This document shows positions 28,285-38,500 of a stretch of DNA of 64,000 nucleotides, piece by piece. The DNA is from Adhaeribacter pallidiroseus (lineage in GTDB: Bacteria; Bacteroidota; Bacteroidia; Cytophagales; Hymenobacteraceae): the NCBI RefSeq assembly GCF_003340495.1, contig NZ_QASA01000001.1:1922001-1986000 (forward strand). The letters run 5' to 3'. The notes below the pieces were generated by a model. The model made no database searches. It was not told where the DNA came from and saw nothing but the letters and a program-made list of their open reading frames with translations. Every line of letters begins with the position of its first letter. Position 1 is the stretch's first letter. A program made the translations under genes and the position numbers.

Positions 28285-29583
28285 GTGCTGAATATCCATA
28301 CTTTTAAAGATTTAAAATCTTCCGATTTTTTAAAAAATGTTTTAAAGCTAAGTGGGGGAACAATATTCTCTCAGTTACTATCAATTTTTTCAGCACCTAT
28401 CATTTCAAGGTTATATAGTCCCGCTCAATTTGGGGAATTTGCTTTATTTAGCAGTATCATTTCCATTATATTAATATTTTCAACTTTAAGATATGATTTT
28501 GCAATTGTTATAGCTAAAACTAAGTTAGTAGCTAACACTTTAATCAATATTTGCATTATTTTAATTGCATTATTTTTTTTTATAAGTACAGTTGTATCCA
28601 TAATTTACAAATTAAATACTGGTAATTCTGATGCTTTAGCAAACTTTATTCTGTGGATACCTGTAACCGCAGTTATCGTCAGTTCCATTCAGATATTGCT
28701 GTATGCTTTAAACCGAGAAAATAGCTATTCCGCAATAGCTTTTTCTAAAGTCTTGCAGAATGTATTAAATAGTTCAATTAGTATATCAAATGGTATATGG
28801 ATTAAAAGTAATTTAGGGTTAATTTACGCGAACATTATAAGTGGTTTTTTGAGCCTTATATATCTTTTTTATACTGCTAAAAAATCCTATAAAGTTACTT
28901 TTAGGTTGGTAAAGAATAGAGTAATAAAGAAAGTAGCTTCTCATTACAAAGACTTCCCACTTTTTTCGGCTCCTACCTCTTTTTTAGATACATTGTCACA
29001 ACAAGCACCTCTTTTTTTTATAACTTATTTTTTTTCATCCCAATTAGCTGGCCATTATTCTTTCGCCTATAGAATTTTAAGTTTACCCATCATCTTGGTT
29101 GGAACTAATATCGGACAAGTATTTTATAAAAAATTAAACGATTCTTATTTAGAAAAGAAAGACAGTAGAAAAGTGTTTTTGAGAACCTGGCTTTTTTTAG
29201 CTTTACTATCTATCATTCCTTTTACCATATTATTCTTTTTTGGGGGTTGGATTTTTAATTTTGTATTTAGTAGTAAATGGGAATTAGCAGGGAATATTGC
29301 CTCGGTAATTTCTCCATTATTATTTCTGACCTTTATAAGTTCTCCCACAAGCACGGGTTTTATCGTTTTAAAAAAACAAAGGGTTAATCTTATTTTTGGA
29401 TTAGCCGTGCTGGTTTACCGGCCCATTGCTTTGTATATAGGATTTGTGTATAAAGATTTTATGCTGGGTTTAATACTTTTTACAATTTTTGAAATCATTC
29501 AAATATTTATATACAACTTTATCATGTATTCCTATTATGGCAGAAAATATTCTAATTGGAGAAAAAAAACTGCAGTATTATAA
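28285..29583 (+). CDS. Wzx-like oligosaccharide flippase
   Basis: 432 residues with 12 or so membrane helices and the polysaccharide-synthesis/MATE-type start (LKLSGGTIFSQLLSIFSAPIISRLYSPAQFGEFALF). Translocates undecaprenyl-linked repeat units to the periplasmic face. The start shown is GTG at 28285; no nearer ATG precedes the conserved region. Base composition is clearly more AT-rich than in the sugar-nucleotide genes before it, as is usual for the strain-specific centre of such loci. Its end overlaps the methyltransferase gene by 47 bp. Confidence 0.9.
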   Translation: MLNIHTFKDLKSSDFLKNVLKLSGGTIFSQLLSIFSAPIISRLYSPAQFGEFALFSSIISIILIFSTLRYDFAIVIAKTKLVANTLINICIILIALFFFISTVVSIIYKLNTGNSDALANFILWIPVTAVIVSSIQILLYALNRENSYSAIAFSKVLQNVLNSSISISNGIWIKSNLGLIYANIISGFLSLIYLFYTAKKSYKVTFRLVKNRVIKKVASHYKDFPLFSAPTSFLDTLSQQAPLFFITYFFSSQLAGHYSFAYRILSLPIILVGTNIGQVFYKKLNDSYLEKKDSRKVFLRTWLFLALLSIIPFTILFFFGGWIFNFVFSSKWELAGNIASVISPLLFLTFISSPTSTGFIVLKKQRVNLIFGLAVLVYRPIALYIGFVYKDFMLGLILFTIFEIIQIFIYNFIMYSYYGRKYSNWRKKTAVL

Positions 29584-30256
29584 TAATTTACTTATAAGAG
29601 CTGACTTAAACCTACATCAACAAATAGCTAAAAAAGTTGAAGAAATTCTGCCTCCGGGTTCCCGTATTCTTGATCTTGGGGCAGGCCAAGGAGCGCTATC
29701 TGCTCGTTTACATGATTTAGGATATAAGTTAATCGCAGTAGATGTAGATCCACTTGACTTTAAGTGTGAAACAGTAGAGTTTCATAAAGTAGATTTTAAT
29801 AATAAAGAAGAAGTAGAAAGATTTAAAACGGAATACCACGAATCATTTGATTTAGTTTTAGGTATTGAAGTAATAGAGCATATTGAAAATCCTTGGGAAT
29901 ATGTCCGGTTGTTGAAAGGACTTGTTAAACCAAAGGGTTTTTTAATAATTTCTACTCCAAACATTACTTCCTGGATATCCAGATTCAAGTTTTTATTATC
30001 TGGTCAGTTTTTTCAATTTGATGAGCCTGATTTAGCTTACGGGCATATTGCTCCTATAACACCTTGGGAACTTAACCTTATTTTAACAAAAGAAGGTTTT
30101 AAAAAAATTAATATCACAAAGGGAGGAACTTTGCCTAAAATATGGATTCGAAGAGATTTAGCCGCATTATTTATTAACTTTTTAGCTTTAATAGTTCGAC
30201 CATTTTCTAAAGGAATAGTTGATGGCTGGTGCATAATTGCAACAGCCCAGAAGTAA
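29537..30256 (+). CDS. Class I SAM-dependent methyltransferase
   Basis: 239 residues from the ATG at 29537 (MAENILIGEKKLQYYNNL); the longer frame from TTG 29489 is unlikely because it runs further into the flippase gene. Motif I is ILDLGAGQGALSARL, motif II acidic residue in AVDVD, motif post-I FDLVLGIEVIEHIENPW, then KPKGFLIISTPN. This is the UbiG-like layout common in polysaccharide loci. It could methylate a sugar or lipid-linked intermediate; the target is unknown. The next gene starts 4 bp after the stop. Confidence 0.85.
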   Translation: MAENILIGEKKLQYYNNLLIRADLNLHQQIAKKVEEILPPGSRILDLGAGQGALSARLHDLGYKLIAVDVDPLDFKCETVEFHKVDFNNKEEVERFKTEYHESFDLVLGIEVIEHIENPWEYVRLLKGLVKPKGFLIISTPNITSWISRFKFLLSGQFFQFDEPDLAYGHIAPITPWELNLILTKEGFKKINITKGGTLPKIWIRRDLAALFINFLALIVRPFSKGIVDGWCIIATAQK

Positions 30257-30260
30257 TGGC

Positions 30261-31478
30261 ATGAATATATTTATTATTCCCTCTTGGTATCCTTGCCAAT
30301 CGCTTCCCATATCTGGTATTTTTTTTCAGGAGCAAGCTGCTTATTTAGCTGATTATAGTATGTCCAACCAGATAGGTGTGAGTTTATGGGGCCAATCCGA
30401 TAAAAATTTACAATGGGTTGCTAAAGATTTGCTACTGCTAAATAAATTTTTACCTAAAGCGTTATATACAATAGCTCAGAAAAAAAAAGTCAAGAAAGTA
30501 AAAGACAATCTTTTTGAATACTACAATCCCGTTATATTATGGTCAAAAAGAATTAAAAACGGAAACTTTCAGGGAATAGTAGAGGCTAATGATGTAAATT
30601 TAAAAGATTTCATCCGAAATCAAGGGAAAGTGGATGTGATTCATGCGCATGTTAGCTTTCCGGCTGGTTTTTTAGCGAAGCAACTTTCCGAAAAATATAA
30701 GATTCCTTATATTATCACGGAACACATGGCACCATTTCCTTTTGTTCACTTATTAAATCCAGACGGTTCTTTGCAAAATGAGGTATTTGATTCGTTAAAT
30801 AATGCTGCTAGAATTATTGCGGTAAGTCCAAGTTTAAGTAAGAGAATAAAAAGTTTCAACCTTCCTGAACCTGTTTATATTCCTAATATTATTGATGAAG
30901 ATTTTTTTAAAATTTCTAGTCAAAACTTATCTAATTCAAAGTTTACTTTTTTCTGTTTGGGAGGTATGGATCCCAGTAAAGGAATAAAAGAACTGCTTTA
31001 TGCTGTTCAAAAATTGCTTAGTAACGTTGATCGGCCCTTTTGTGCTAGAATTGGGGGAGACGGCGACTATTTAGAAGAATACCAAAGCATTGCTGCGGAG
31101 TTAAAGATTACAGAACATGTAAAATGGTTAGGTCTGTTAAGCCGTGAAGAGGTTAGAAGGGAACATCAAACATGTGACGCCTTTGTTTTACCAAGCTTTA
31201 TAGAAACATTTGGAGTTGTTTATGCAGAAGCAATTGCGTGTGGAAAACCCGTAATAGGAGCTTATTCAGGAGGGCCTGAATGTATAATTAATAAGAATAA
31301 TGGCGTTTTAGTTAAAGTGGGAGATATCCCGGATTTAGCTACTAAAATGCAATTTATAATGGAATACCATAATAGTTACAATGCAATTGAAATTAGGAAT
31401 GATTTTGAAAATCGGTTTTCAAAAAAAAGTGTTATACCAAGATTATTAGAGGTATATGAAAGCGTTATTGATAAATAG
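30261..31478 (+). CDS. GT4 family glycosyltransferase
   Basis: 405 residues from the ATG at 30261, just after the methyltransferase stop. GT-B fold: IIPSWYPCQSLPISGIFFQEQA at the start (N-terminal acceptor domain) and the donor domain with FCLGGMDPSKGIKELL, VKWLGLLSREEV, and the E-x7-E motif in PSFIETFGVVYAEAIACGKPVIG. Retaining transferase building the repeat unit on the cytoplasmic side. Donor sugar unknown. Confidence 0.88.
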   Translation: MNIFIIPSWYPCQSLPISGIFFQEQAAYLADYSMSNQIGVSLWGQSDKNLQWVAKDLLLLNKFLPKALYTIAQKKKVKKVKDNLFEYYNPVILWSKRIKNGNFQGIVEANDVNLKDFIRNQGKVDVIHAHVSFPAGFLAKQLSEKYKIPYIITEHMAPFPFVHLLNPDGSLQNEVFDSLNNAARIIAVSPSLSKRIKSFNLPEPVYIPNIIDEDFFKISSQNLSNSKFTFFCLGGMDPSKGIKELLYAVQKLLSNVDRPFCARIGGDGDYLEEYQSIAAELKITEHVKWLGLLSREEVRREHQTCDAFVLPSFIETFGVVYAEAIACGKPVIGAYSGGPECIINKNNGVLVKVGDIPDLATKMQFIMEYHNSYNAIEIRNDFENRFSKKSVIPRLLEVYESVIDK

Positions 31479-31640
31479 AAGTGAGTAATATACATAATTC
31501 TCTGATTTAATTATTGTTTTGTTAAATTTTTAAATTAGGAAGCAGCAACGTATTCATTTAATATGGCAAACCAGTTAATAAGTTTATTTTCTCTTAAGCC
31601 ATGTTAAGAAAATCTTACTAATTTATTCTTCTACATAATT

Positions 31641-32774
31641 ATGAAAAAAACCATTTTGGTAATTGCTTCTGCTCCTCTTCATAATGGGCCAAGAATGATT
31701 AGAGAAATTGAGGCGTTAAAGCCATTTTATAATATTGTAGCAATTGGAGCCACTCCTCCTCCTGATGCAAGTATTAAATATTACGCTGTTAAAACAATTG
31801 ATAAACCATTTCCTGACAAAGTATTTACAAAGGTTTATCAAATTTTTACTGGTAAGAGATATCTCTTACCTTTATGGTTGACGAAGCGGCGGTTTCAAAA
31901 ATTATTATATTTAATTAAACCTGACTTTGTAATTGCTCATGACCCTACGCATCTCCCTTATTTAGTAGATTTTCCAAAAACATTATTCAAGCTTATTTAT
32001 AATGCACACGAGTACCATCCATTAGAATTTGATGAGAATACTAAATGGTTGAACTTTTGGGGTAAATATTACTATCAGCTTTATAAAAACACATTGCCTA
32101 AAGTTAACCTTTTGATTAATGTATGTGAAAGTATTGCCATAAAGTGTAAGGAAGAATTTAATAAAAGTTCAATTGTTATACCTAATGCGGCGGTCTATTA
32201 TCCCGATCTCAATCCTGTACTAAATAATTATGCGAGTTTGATTCGGCTTATTCATCATGGGATTGCTAACAAAACCCGTAAAATTGAATTAATGATTGAT
32301 GCGGTAAAAATGTTGGGGAACTCTTTTCATTTAGATTTAATGTTAGTGCCGGTTGATCCTTTGTATTATGAAGAACTTCAGGTTTACTCTCGAAATTTAT
32401 CTAACATAAGGTTCATCAAACCGGTTGCGTATAACCAGATTGTTCCTTTTATTAATACATACGATATTGGCTTGTATAATCTGCCGCCGGTAAGTTTTAA
32501 CAATAGAATTGCCTTGCCAAATAAATTTTATGAATTTATACAGGCCAGGCTTTGTCTTGTTGTGAGCCCCTCAGTAGAGATGAAAAAAATTGTAGAGGAA
32601 CACGATCTAGGATTAGTAAGTGATGATTATACGGCTGAATCTTTAGTTGAAACTATAAAAAGATTAGATTTAACAGCTATTAACCGGTATAAACAAAATG
32701 TCCATAAAGCAGCTTATTGTTTATCTGCTCAGCAATACCAAAATAGGTTGGTAGATGCATTAAAGGAAATATAA
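31641..32774 (+). CDS. Glycosyltransferase, GT-B fold
   Basis: 377 residues. The N-terminal half has ASAPLHNGPRMIREIEAL and DFVIAHDPTHLPYLV, the C-terminal half HHGIANKTRKIELMIDAV and IALPNKFYEFIQARLCLVVSPS, like GT4-related transferases of polysaccharide clusters, though the E-x7-E donor motif is reduced. Transferred sugar unknown. It sits between a 162 bp gap and the epimerase gene (4 bp gap), on the same strand as the cluster. Confidence 0.78.
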   Translation: MKKTILVIASAPLHNGPRMIREIEALKPFYNIVAIGATPPPDASIKYYAVKTIDKPFPDKVFTKVYQIFTGKRYLLPLWLTKRRFQKLLYLIKPDFVIAHDPTHLPYLVDFPKTLFKLIYNAHEYHPLEFDENTKWLNFWGKYYYQLYKNTLPKVNLLINVCESIAIKCKEEFNKSSIVIPNAAVYYPDLNPVLNNYASLIRLIHHGIANKTRKIELMIDAVKMLGNSFHLDLMLVPVDPLYYEELQVYSRNLSNIRFIKPVAYNQIVPFINTYDIGLYNLPPVSFNNRIALPNKFYEFIQARLCLVVSPSVEMKKIVEEHDLGLVSDDYTAESLVETIKRLDLTAINRYKQNVHKAAYCLSAQQYQNRLVDALKEI

Positions 32775-32778
32775 TATT

Positions 32779-33822
32779 TTGAAAACAATTTTGTCTATAG
32801 TAGGAGCACGCCCTCAGTTTATAAAGCATGCACCGGTGCAACTTCAATTGCAACAATATTTTAACGCCTATACCATTCATACGGGTCAGCATTATGATGC
32901 TAATATGAGCCAAGTGTTTATTAATGAGTTAAATATTCCTGCTCCTGATTTTATGTTTGATATTGGGGGAAGTAAACCCCAAGGAGAGCAAACGGGTATT
33001 ATAATGACAAAAATTGAAGAAGTATGTACAAAGGTAAAGCCGGATGCTATTGTAATTTACGGCGATACCAATAGTACACTAGCGGGTGCATTGATTGCTG
33101 TTAAAATGCATATTCCGCTGGTGCATATCGAGGCAGGACTGCGAAGTTATAATCGGAAAATGCCAGAAGAAGTTAACAGGATTGTGGCGGATGAATTCGC
33201 GGATTTATTATTTTGTCCTACTCAATTGGCAGTAGATAACATCAGGAAGGAAAAGCCAGACCGTAAAGGAGTTTTTCTTTGTGGTGATGTGATGTGCGAC
33301 GCCTTACAATTGATAATTGATAAAACAACCCTACTTTTTGATTTACCTTATTATTTTGTTACACTGCATCGCCCGTATAATACAGATGATCAGAGTCGGA
33401 TGAATAGAATATTACATACTTTGAATAAATTAGATAAGAAGGTTATTTTTCCTGTTCATCCAAGAACTATAAGCCGACTCAAAACTTACGCTATATTACC
33501 CGAGAATTTCCCTAACATCCATTTTGTAGACCCGGTGGGGTATTTAGAATCTATTTCTTACCAGAAATTTGCGGCTTGTGTTTTAACGGATAGTGGGGGT
33601 ATTCAGAAAGAAGCTTACATGTTAAAAAAGAAATGCATTACTTTAAGAAGCGAAACAGAGTGGTCAGAAACTTTACAAAATGGCTGGAACACACTTGTGT
33701 TTGAAGATATTGAGAGTATCCCTGAAGTTATAAACAATCCTTGTGGAACTTATATCCCCAATGTGTATGGCGAAGGAACAGCAGCAGAATATATCGCTGA
33801 AACAATTTTTAAAAATATATAA
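32779..33822 (+). CDS. wecB: Non-hydrolysing UDP-GlcNAc 2-epimerase, WbpI-like
   Basis: 347 residues from a TTG start 4 bp after the previous stop (TTG-AAA-ACA, giving MKTILSIVGARPQFIKHAPV). Family motifs: GARPQFIK, HTGQHYD, YGDTNSTLAGAL, HIEAGLRSYNRKMPEEVNR, and TDSGGIQKEAY. In WecB the product is UDP-ManNAc; the close relative WbpI/WlbD inverts UDP-GlcNAc3NAcA to UDP-ManNAc3NAcA. Because WbpB-, WbpD- and WbpE-like genes are in the same cluster, the WbpI role is the more likely one. The symbol names the family, not the proven substrate. Confidence 0.85.
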   Translation: MKTILSIVGARPQFIKHAPVQLQLQQYFNAYTIHTGQHYDANMSQVFINELNIPAPDFMFDIGGSKPQGEQTGIIMTKIEEVCTKVKPDAIVIYGDTNSTLAGALIAVKMHIPLVHIEAGLRSYNRKMPEEVNRIVADEFADLLFCPTQLAVDNIRKEKPDRKGVFLCGDVMCDALQLIIDKTTLLFDLPYYFVTLHRPYNTDDQSRMNRILHTLNKLDKKVIFPVHPRTISRLKTYAILPENFPNIHFVDPVGYLESISYQKFAACVLTDSGGIQKEAYMLKKKCITLRSETEWSETLQNGWNTLVFEDIESIPEVINNPCGTYIPNVYGEGTAAEYIAETIFKNI

Positions 33823-33838
33823 TTATTTAAGCTAGCTT

Positions 33839-35758
33839 ATGTGTGGGATTTCCGGAATAGTAAGTTTGAATCCAAATAAAGTTTCTCGGGAGCGCTTAAA
33901 GAATATGACAGATTCTATCGCGCACCGAGGACCGGATGGAGAGGGGCATTGGTTGGCTGATGATCAAAGAGTTGGATTTGGGCATAGAAGGCTTTCTATT
34001 TTAGATTTATCTGAATCTGCTAATCAGCCAATGCATTTTGCTGACAGATATACCATTGTATTTAACGGCGAAATTTACAATTACTTAGAGCTCAAAGCCA
34101 GCCTTATTCAGAAAGGCTACCATTTTAAAACTACCTCCGATACGGAGGTTCTAATGGCTTGTTATCATGAAAAGAAGGAGAAATGCTTACAAGAATTAGA
34201 TGGAATGTTTGCTTTTGCAGTTTATGACAAGGTAGAACGAACCGTGTTTTGTGCCCGGGATAGATTCGGGGAGAAACCTTTTTACTATACTATACAAGAT
34301 AAACAAAGTTTCCTTTTTGCCTCAGAGATGAAAGCGTTGTGGGCGGCGGGTGTAGCGCGTGAGAGTAATACTACAATGCTCTATAATTACTTAACCGCTG
34401 GCTTTTTAGAAGATATTAGAGATAAAAAAGTTACTTTTTTTAAAAATATATTTCGCTTACCGGCAGCTTCTTATATCTATATAAATATCGATACTCTCGA
34501 AATTGTAGAAAAGGAATATTGGGATATTGATTACTTGAACACAGATGAAGCTATCAGCCTAGATGGGGCAACTCAGAAGTTCAAGGAACTGTTTTATACG
34601 TCGGTTAAACGGCGATTACGTTCCGATGTGCCGGTAGGCAGTAGTCTTTCAGGAGGATTAGATAGTTCTTTAGTTGTGTCCGTTATGGATGATCTGGATC
34701 AGCAGCAGCAGATTAATCGGAAAACATTTTCCGCGCAGTTTCCAGGTTTTCTGAAGGATGAAAGTGTTTACCAGCAAATGGTTATCGATCATACGCATGT
34801 TGATCCACATTTTGTTCAGCCAACAGAGCATTCTATGCTGGCTAATCTGGATAAAATCATTTACCACCAAGAGGAGCCTTTTGGCTCAGCCAGTATTGCC
34901 GTTCAGTACGAAGTTTTTGAACTTGCCAAGCACCAGGGAGTAACGGTGTTATTAGATGGCCAAGGAGCAGATGAAATTTTAGGTGGTTATCATGGCTACT
35001 TTTTAGCTTATTTTAATGAACTCGAAAAAGCAAATAAAAGTAACTTTAAAAAGCAGTGGGAAGCTTACCAAAAGCTTCACCAGCATAATTTAATTAATAG
35101 TGCTGATAAACAAAACCGTAACTGGAAAACCAGCCTGAAAAGTAAAATTTCGTTGCCAGTAAAAAAGCAATTGAAAACCATTTACCGGAAAATAAATCCA
35201 TTAGATAACCGGATAGGATTACAAACTGATTTTGCCGCAACATACCGGCAGTCCGCTTTCCAGGACTCGGCTGATACGAATAACCTGAACGCAGTTTTAT
35301 ACCATAGCACGCGGGTGCATGGCCTAGAACAGTTGTTGCGATATGCCGATAGAAACTCGATGGCTCATTCTAGGGAAGTAAGGCTACCTTTTTTAAATCA
35401 TGAACTGGTGGAATTTTTATTTACCTTGCCGGCTTCCTTTAAAATAAATGCGGGCTGGACAAAATATTTAATGCGCCATACGTTTGAAGATTTATTACCC
35501 AAAGAAATTTGCTGGCGAGTTGATAAAATCGGCTATGAACCCCCGCAGCAAAAATGGCTGCAAAATAATAAATTAACCGAACAGCTAATTTATTCGGTGG
35601 ATAGTTTGGTACAGCATCGAATACTAGATGAACAAAAAGCCAGAATTTTAAAAAATAAAGGTTTAAAGAATTTAGATCATGCCATTGCCTGGAAATATTT
35701 AATGGCAGCCAGTTTGTTGAATAAAAATTTAGCTGTACCGCAGCAGGTAGCGGTATAA
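33839..35758 (+). CDS. asnB: Asparagine synthase-like glutamine amidotransferase
   Basis: 639 residues. Class II glutaminase with N-terminal Cys2 nucleophile (MCGISGIVSL), RGPDGEGHW and FNGEIYNYLEL; synthetase half with the PP-loop SLSGGLDSSLV (about residue 270) and LDGQGADEILGGYHGY. Normal AsnB makes asparagine, but copies inside O-antigen or capsule loci (WbpS type) are thought to turn hexuronic acids into uronamides. The cluster makes an acidic sugar by a Wbp route, so amidation of it is a reasonable inference. Located 16 bp after the epimerase. Confidence 0.85.
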   Translation: MCGISGIVSLNPNKVSRERLKNMTDSIAHRGPDGEGHWLADDQRVGFGHRRLSILDLSESANQPMHFADRYTIVFNGEIYNYLELKASLIQKGYHFKTTSDTEVLMACYHEKKEKCLQELDGMFAFAVYDKVERTVFCARDRFGEKPFYYTIQDKQSFLFASEMKALWAAGVARESNTTMLYNYLTAGFLEDIRDKKVTFFKNIFRLPAASYIYINIDTLEIVEKEYWDIDYLNTDEAISLDGATQKFKELFYTSVKRRLRSDVPVGSSLSGGLDSSLVVSVMDDLDQQQQINRKTFSAQFPGFLKDESVYQQMVIDHTHVDPHFVQPTEHSMLANLDKIIYHQEEPFGSASIAVQYEVFELAKHQGVTVLLDGQGADEILGGYHGYFLAYFNELEKANKSNFKKQWEAYQKLHQHNLINSADKQNRNWKTSLKSKISLPVKKQLKTIYRKINPLDNRIGLQTDFAATYRQSAFQDSADTNNLNAVLYHSTRVHGLEQLLRYADRNSMAHSREVRLPFLNHELVEFLFTLPASFKINAGWTKYLMRHTFEDLLPKEICWRVDKIGYEPPQQKWLQNNKLTEQLIYSVDSLVQHRILDEQKARILKNKGLKNLDHAIAWKYLMAASLLNKNLAVPQQVAV

Positions 35759-35908
35759 GTCTTACTTGTGCAAACATCCGTGTATATTTTATGAAAGGAA
35801 GTACATTAGATTTTTATTAAAATAATTTTGGTAGCAGCATTTCAACTATAAAAATTAAAAAAAGGTATAATTCGGATAATCCGGTAATATTAAGGGTAAA
35901 ATTAAAGG

Positions 35909-37245
35909 ATGAAAATTTTAATTATTTCAAAATATTTCCCCCCGGAAAATTCTGTTGCCTCCCTTAGGCCTTACTCCTGGGCTAAGTATTGGGCCAAAGC
36001 GGGAAACCAGGTGGAGGTGTTAACCACCATCAAAGATAAAAACAAGCCAGAGGCCAACCATTTAAATAGGAGTGGCTTTAATGTAAACGAGGTAGATTTC
36101 AGTGCTATTTATTATTCTATAAAATCAGTTTATAAAAAGAAAAACTCCTTAAAATCAGCTACTAGGGAACATTACGTTGTGGATCAGGCAAAAGTCTCTA
36201 ATACCACTCCGCCAATTTCGAATAAAAACAACCAGTTACTGTTAATGGATCAGTGGCGAAGGAAACGCGGCTTGTTTTTAACAGCCCGGATGCCCGATAT
36301 AATGGATTTGTGGATAAAACCTGCTACTCACTGGGCACGGGAAAATGGCCCCTGGGATTTAATAGTGAGTACCCACGGCCCTTATGCCTGTCATTTAATA
36401 GCTTTGAAATTAAAAAGAGAAAACCTAACTAAGAAATGGATAGCTGATTTTCGGGATTTATGGACCGACAATCATATTTACAAAGGCATGTTTCCGTTTA
36501 CTTTGGCAGAAAAGTATTTAGAGAAAAAATCATCAGTCAGGCGGATGTTGTAACTACCGTAAGTGCGCCTTTAGTCGAGACTTTAAAAAATAAATATTCC
36601 CAAAAGCGCATTGAGGTTATTCAAAATGGGTTTGATTCAGATGAAATAAAAACCTTACCCGCAGGTTCAATTTTTCGAGAGGATAAAGTTCGTATTATCC
36701 ATACCGGAACCTTTTATACCGGAAAAATGAGCCCAACCTTATTATTTGAAGCAATACAGTTACTTGCGGCTGATAGGCATTCATTTCCGCTCTTAAAAAA
36801 CTTAGAAGTACTATTTTGTGGCCCGGATAATAGCAGGGTTATGCAGCAGGCCGAAGAAATGAGAATTTTACCTTGGGTCAAAGATGGGGGCTTTTTGTCG
36901 AGAGAGTTAATTTTGAAAATGCAATCTGAGGCGCACGTTCTGTTGTTTCTGGGGTTTGATAAGAATAAAACACCTGGTATTTTAACAGGTAAGATATTCG
37001 AATATTTGTTTAGCGGCACACTTATTTGGGCAATTGACGTAGACGATTGTTCGGCCGTAGGCCAAATAATTAAGGAGGCCAAAGCCGGTATTCTATTTGG
37101 GGAAGATCTTAATTTGTTAAAGCAAGAATTATTGCATTTATTAAAATCTCCGGAAAAGCAAAAACCCCAAACTGATATCATTTATTTAAAACAATTTGAA
37201 AGGGCAGCCTTAGCGGACAAAATGCTTAAACTTGTAACAGTCTAA
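35909..37245 (+). pseudogene. GT4 glycosyltransferase, frameshifted at an A6 run
   Basis: Frame one (from ATG 35909) starts IISKYFPPENSVASLRPYSWAKYWAKAG and ends shortly after MFPFTLAEKYLEKK; the rest, SQADVVTTVSAPLVETLKNKY through IHTGTFYTGKMSPTLLFEAI and TGKIFEYLFSG, is in the next frame to 37245. One additional A in the run at 36524-36529 joins them as EKKIISQADVV, giving about 445 residues, the usual size. Only this base is wrong and codon use is good on both sides, so a sequencing slip is likely. A WcaI/WbuB-like acceptor domain is suggested by the start. Confidence 0.83.
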
Positions 37246-37298
37246 TCATATAAAATTCTTTTTAATACGGCTCACCCTATAAAGCATCACTCCTAAAA

Positions 37299-38366
37299 TT
37301 GTTACCTAACCCCAATGAACCAAAAGTTTATATAATTCTGGTTAATTTTAACCGTTGGCAAGACACCTTAGAATGTTTAGAAAGTATTTTTAAACTTACA
37401 TATTCTAATTATAGAGTGATAGTGGTTGATAATAATTCGGAAAACGATTCTTGTACTCGTATTCAGGATTGGGCCAATGGATCACAGGCAATTTCCTTTA
37501 ATAAAAATTTTTACCAGAAAACCGGCATTGATTCTTTCCCCGTTGCTAAACCTATTTCCTTTTTATTTTACAATAAGCTAAATAGGACAAATGAGACAGA
37601 CCTTACGGGTAGGGAGAAATTAATTTTGATTCAATCTAATGCAAATTTAGGTTTTGCCGGCGGCAATAATAAAGCCACTACTTTTGCTTTGCATCAGGGA
37701 GACGCCGATTATTTCTGGTATTTGAATAATGATACAGTAGTGAATAAGGAAGCCTTAACCCGAATAATAAATTTTATAAAAAAAGAAGAATTAGTTGGGA
37801 AAAATTATGGAATAATTGGTACTAAATTACTTTTTTATGAACAGCCTGAATTATTGCAGGGCATAGGTGGAAATTATAATAAATGGTCAGGGTTAACCAG
37901 TCATGTATTAGAAAACACGAACGATAAAAGTTTAAAAAGCATTTATTCGGAAAAAGCAGTCGTTGATTATCCCATTGGAGCATCAATGGTGGTAACAAAA
38001 GCGTTCATTGAAGAGGTGGGGCTTATGGAAGAAGATTATTTTTTGTATTTTGAAGAACTGGATTGGACCCAACGAGCTCACAAAAAGGGTTTGTCTATTA
38101 TTTCTTTTCTTAATTGTAAAGTTTATCACAAAGAAAGCGCCAGTATTGGTAATAGTACAGGCAAAAAGAGTAAAATCGCGGATTTTTATAACCTTAGAAA
38201 CAGAATTCTAATTTCTCAAAGATTTTTTAAGCCATATTTGCCCTTGGTTTACTTAGGATATATACCAGTAATTTTTAACCGGTTAAAAAGAAAGCAGCTA
38301 AACCGAATTAAAATGATTATAGGAATTTTATGGAATCCTTACCAGCATTACCGTGGAAGCAAATAG
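37299..38366 (+). CDS. GT2 family glycosyltransferase, rhamnosyltransferase-like
   Basis: 355 residues. GT-A motifs: IILVNFNRWQDTLECLESI, VIVVDNNSEND, NANLGFAGGNNKA, WYLNNDTVV, and YPIGASMVVTKAFIEEVG with LYFEELDWTQRA. The pattern is that of inverting rhamnosyl-like transferases. The first residues are uncertain: the best start is TTG 37299 and the frame is open further upstream, without a good ATG. It has an insertion of about 35 residues between the DNN motif and the NLGFAGG motif compared with short family members. Confidence 0.85.
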   Translation: MLPNPNEPKVYIILVNFNRWQDTLECLESIFKLTYSNYRVIVVDNNSENDSCTRIQDWANGSQAISFNKNFYQKTGIDSFPVAKPISFLFYNKLNRTNETDLTGREKLILIQSNANLGFAGGNNKATTFALHQGDADYFWYLNNDTVVNKEALTRIINFIKKEELVGKNYGIIGTKLLFYEQPELLQGIGGNYNKWSGLTSHVLENTNDKSLKSIYSEKAVVDYPIGASMVVTKAFIEEVGLMEEDYFLYFEELDWTQRAHKKGLSIISFLNCKVYHKESASIGNSTGKKSKIADFYNLRNRILISQRFFKPYLPLVYLGYIPVIFNRLKRKQLNRIKMIIGILWNPYQHYRGSK

Positions 38367-38500
38367 TAAATTACTAACTCTTACAATTTAAACGCTTTTA
38401 CAAGCAGTAAGAAATAATTATAAAGATAAAAGTACAGGTTATAAATGGGGAGAAAATTGAATAATATGGGCCAGATAATTATTTCAGTAAAATAACTTAC

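Noticed and set aside
29489-29536. TTG start for the methyltransferase
   Set aside because: It lies further inside the flippase gene and the ATG at 29537 gives the normal N-terminus.
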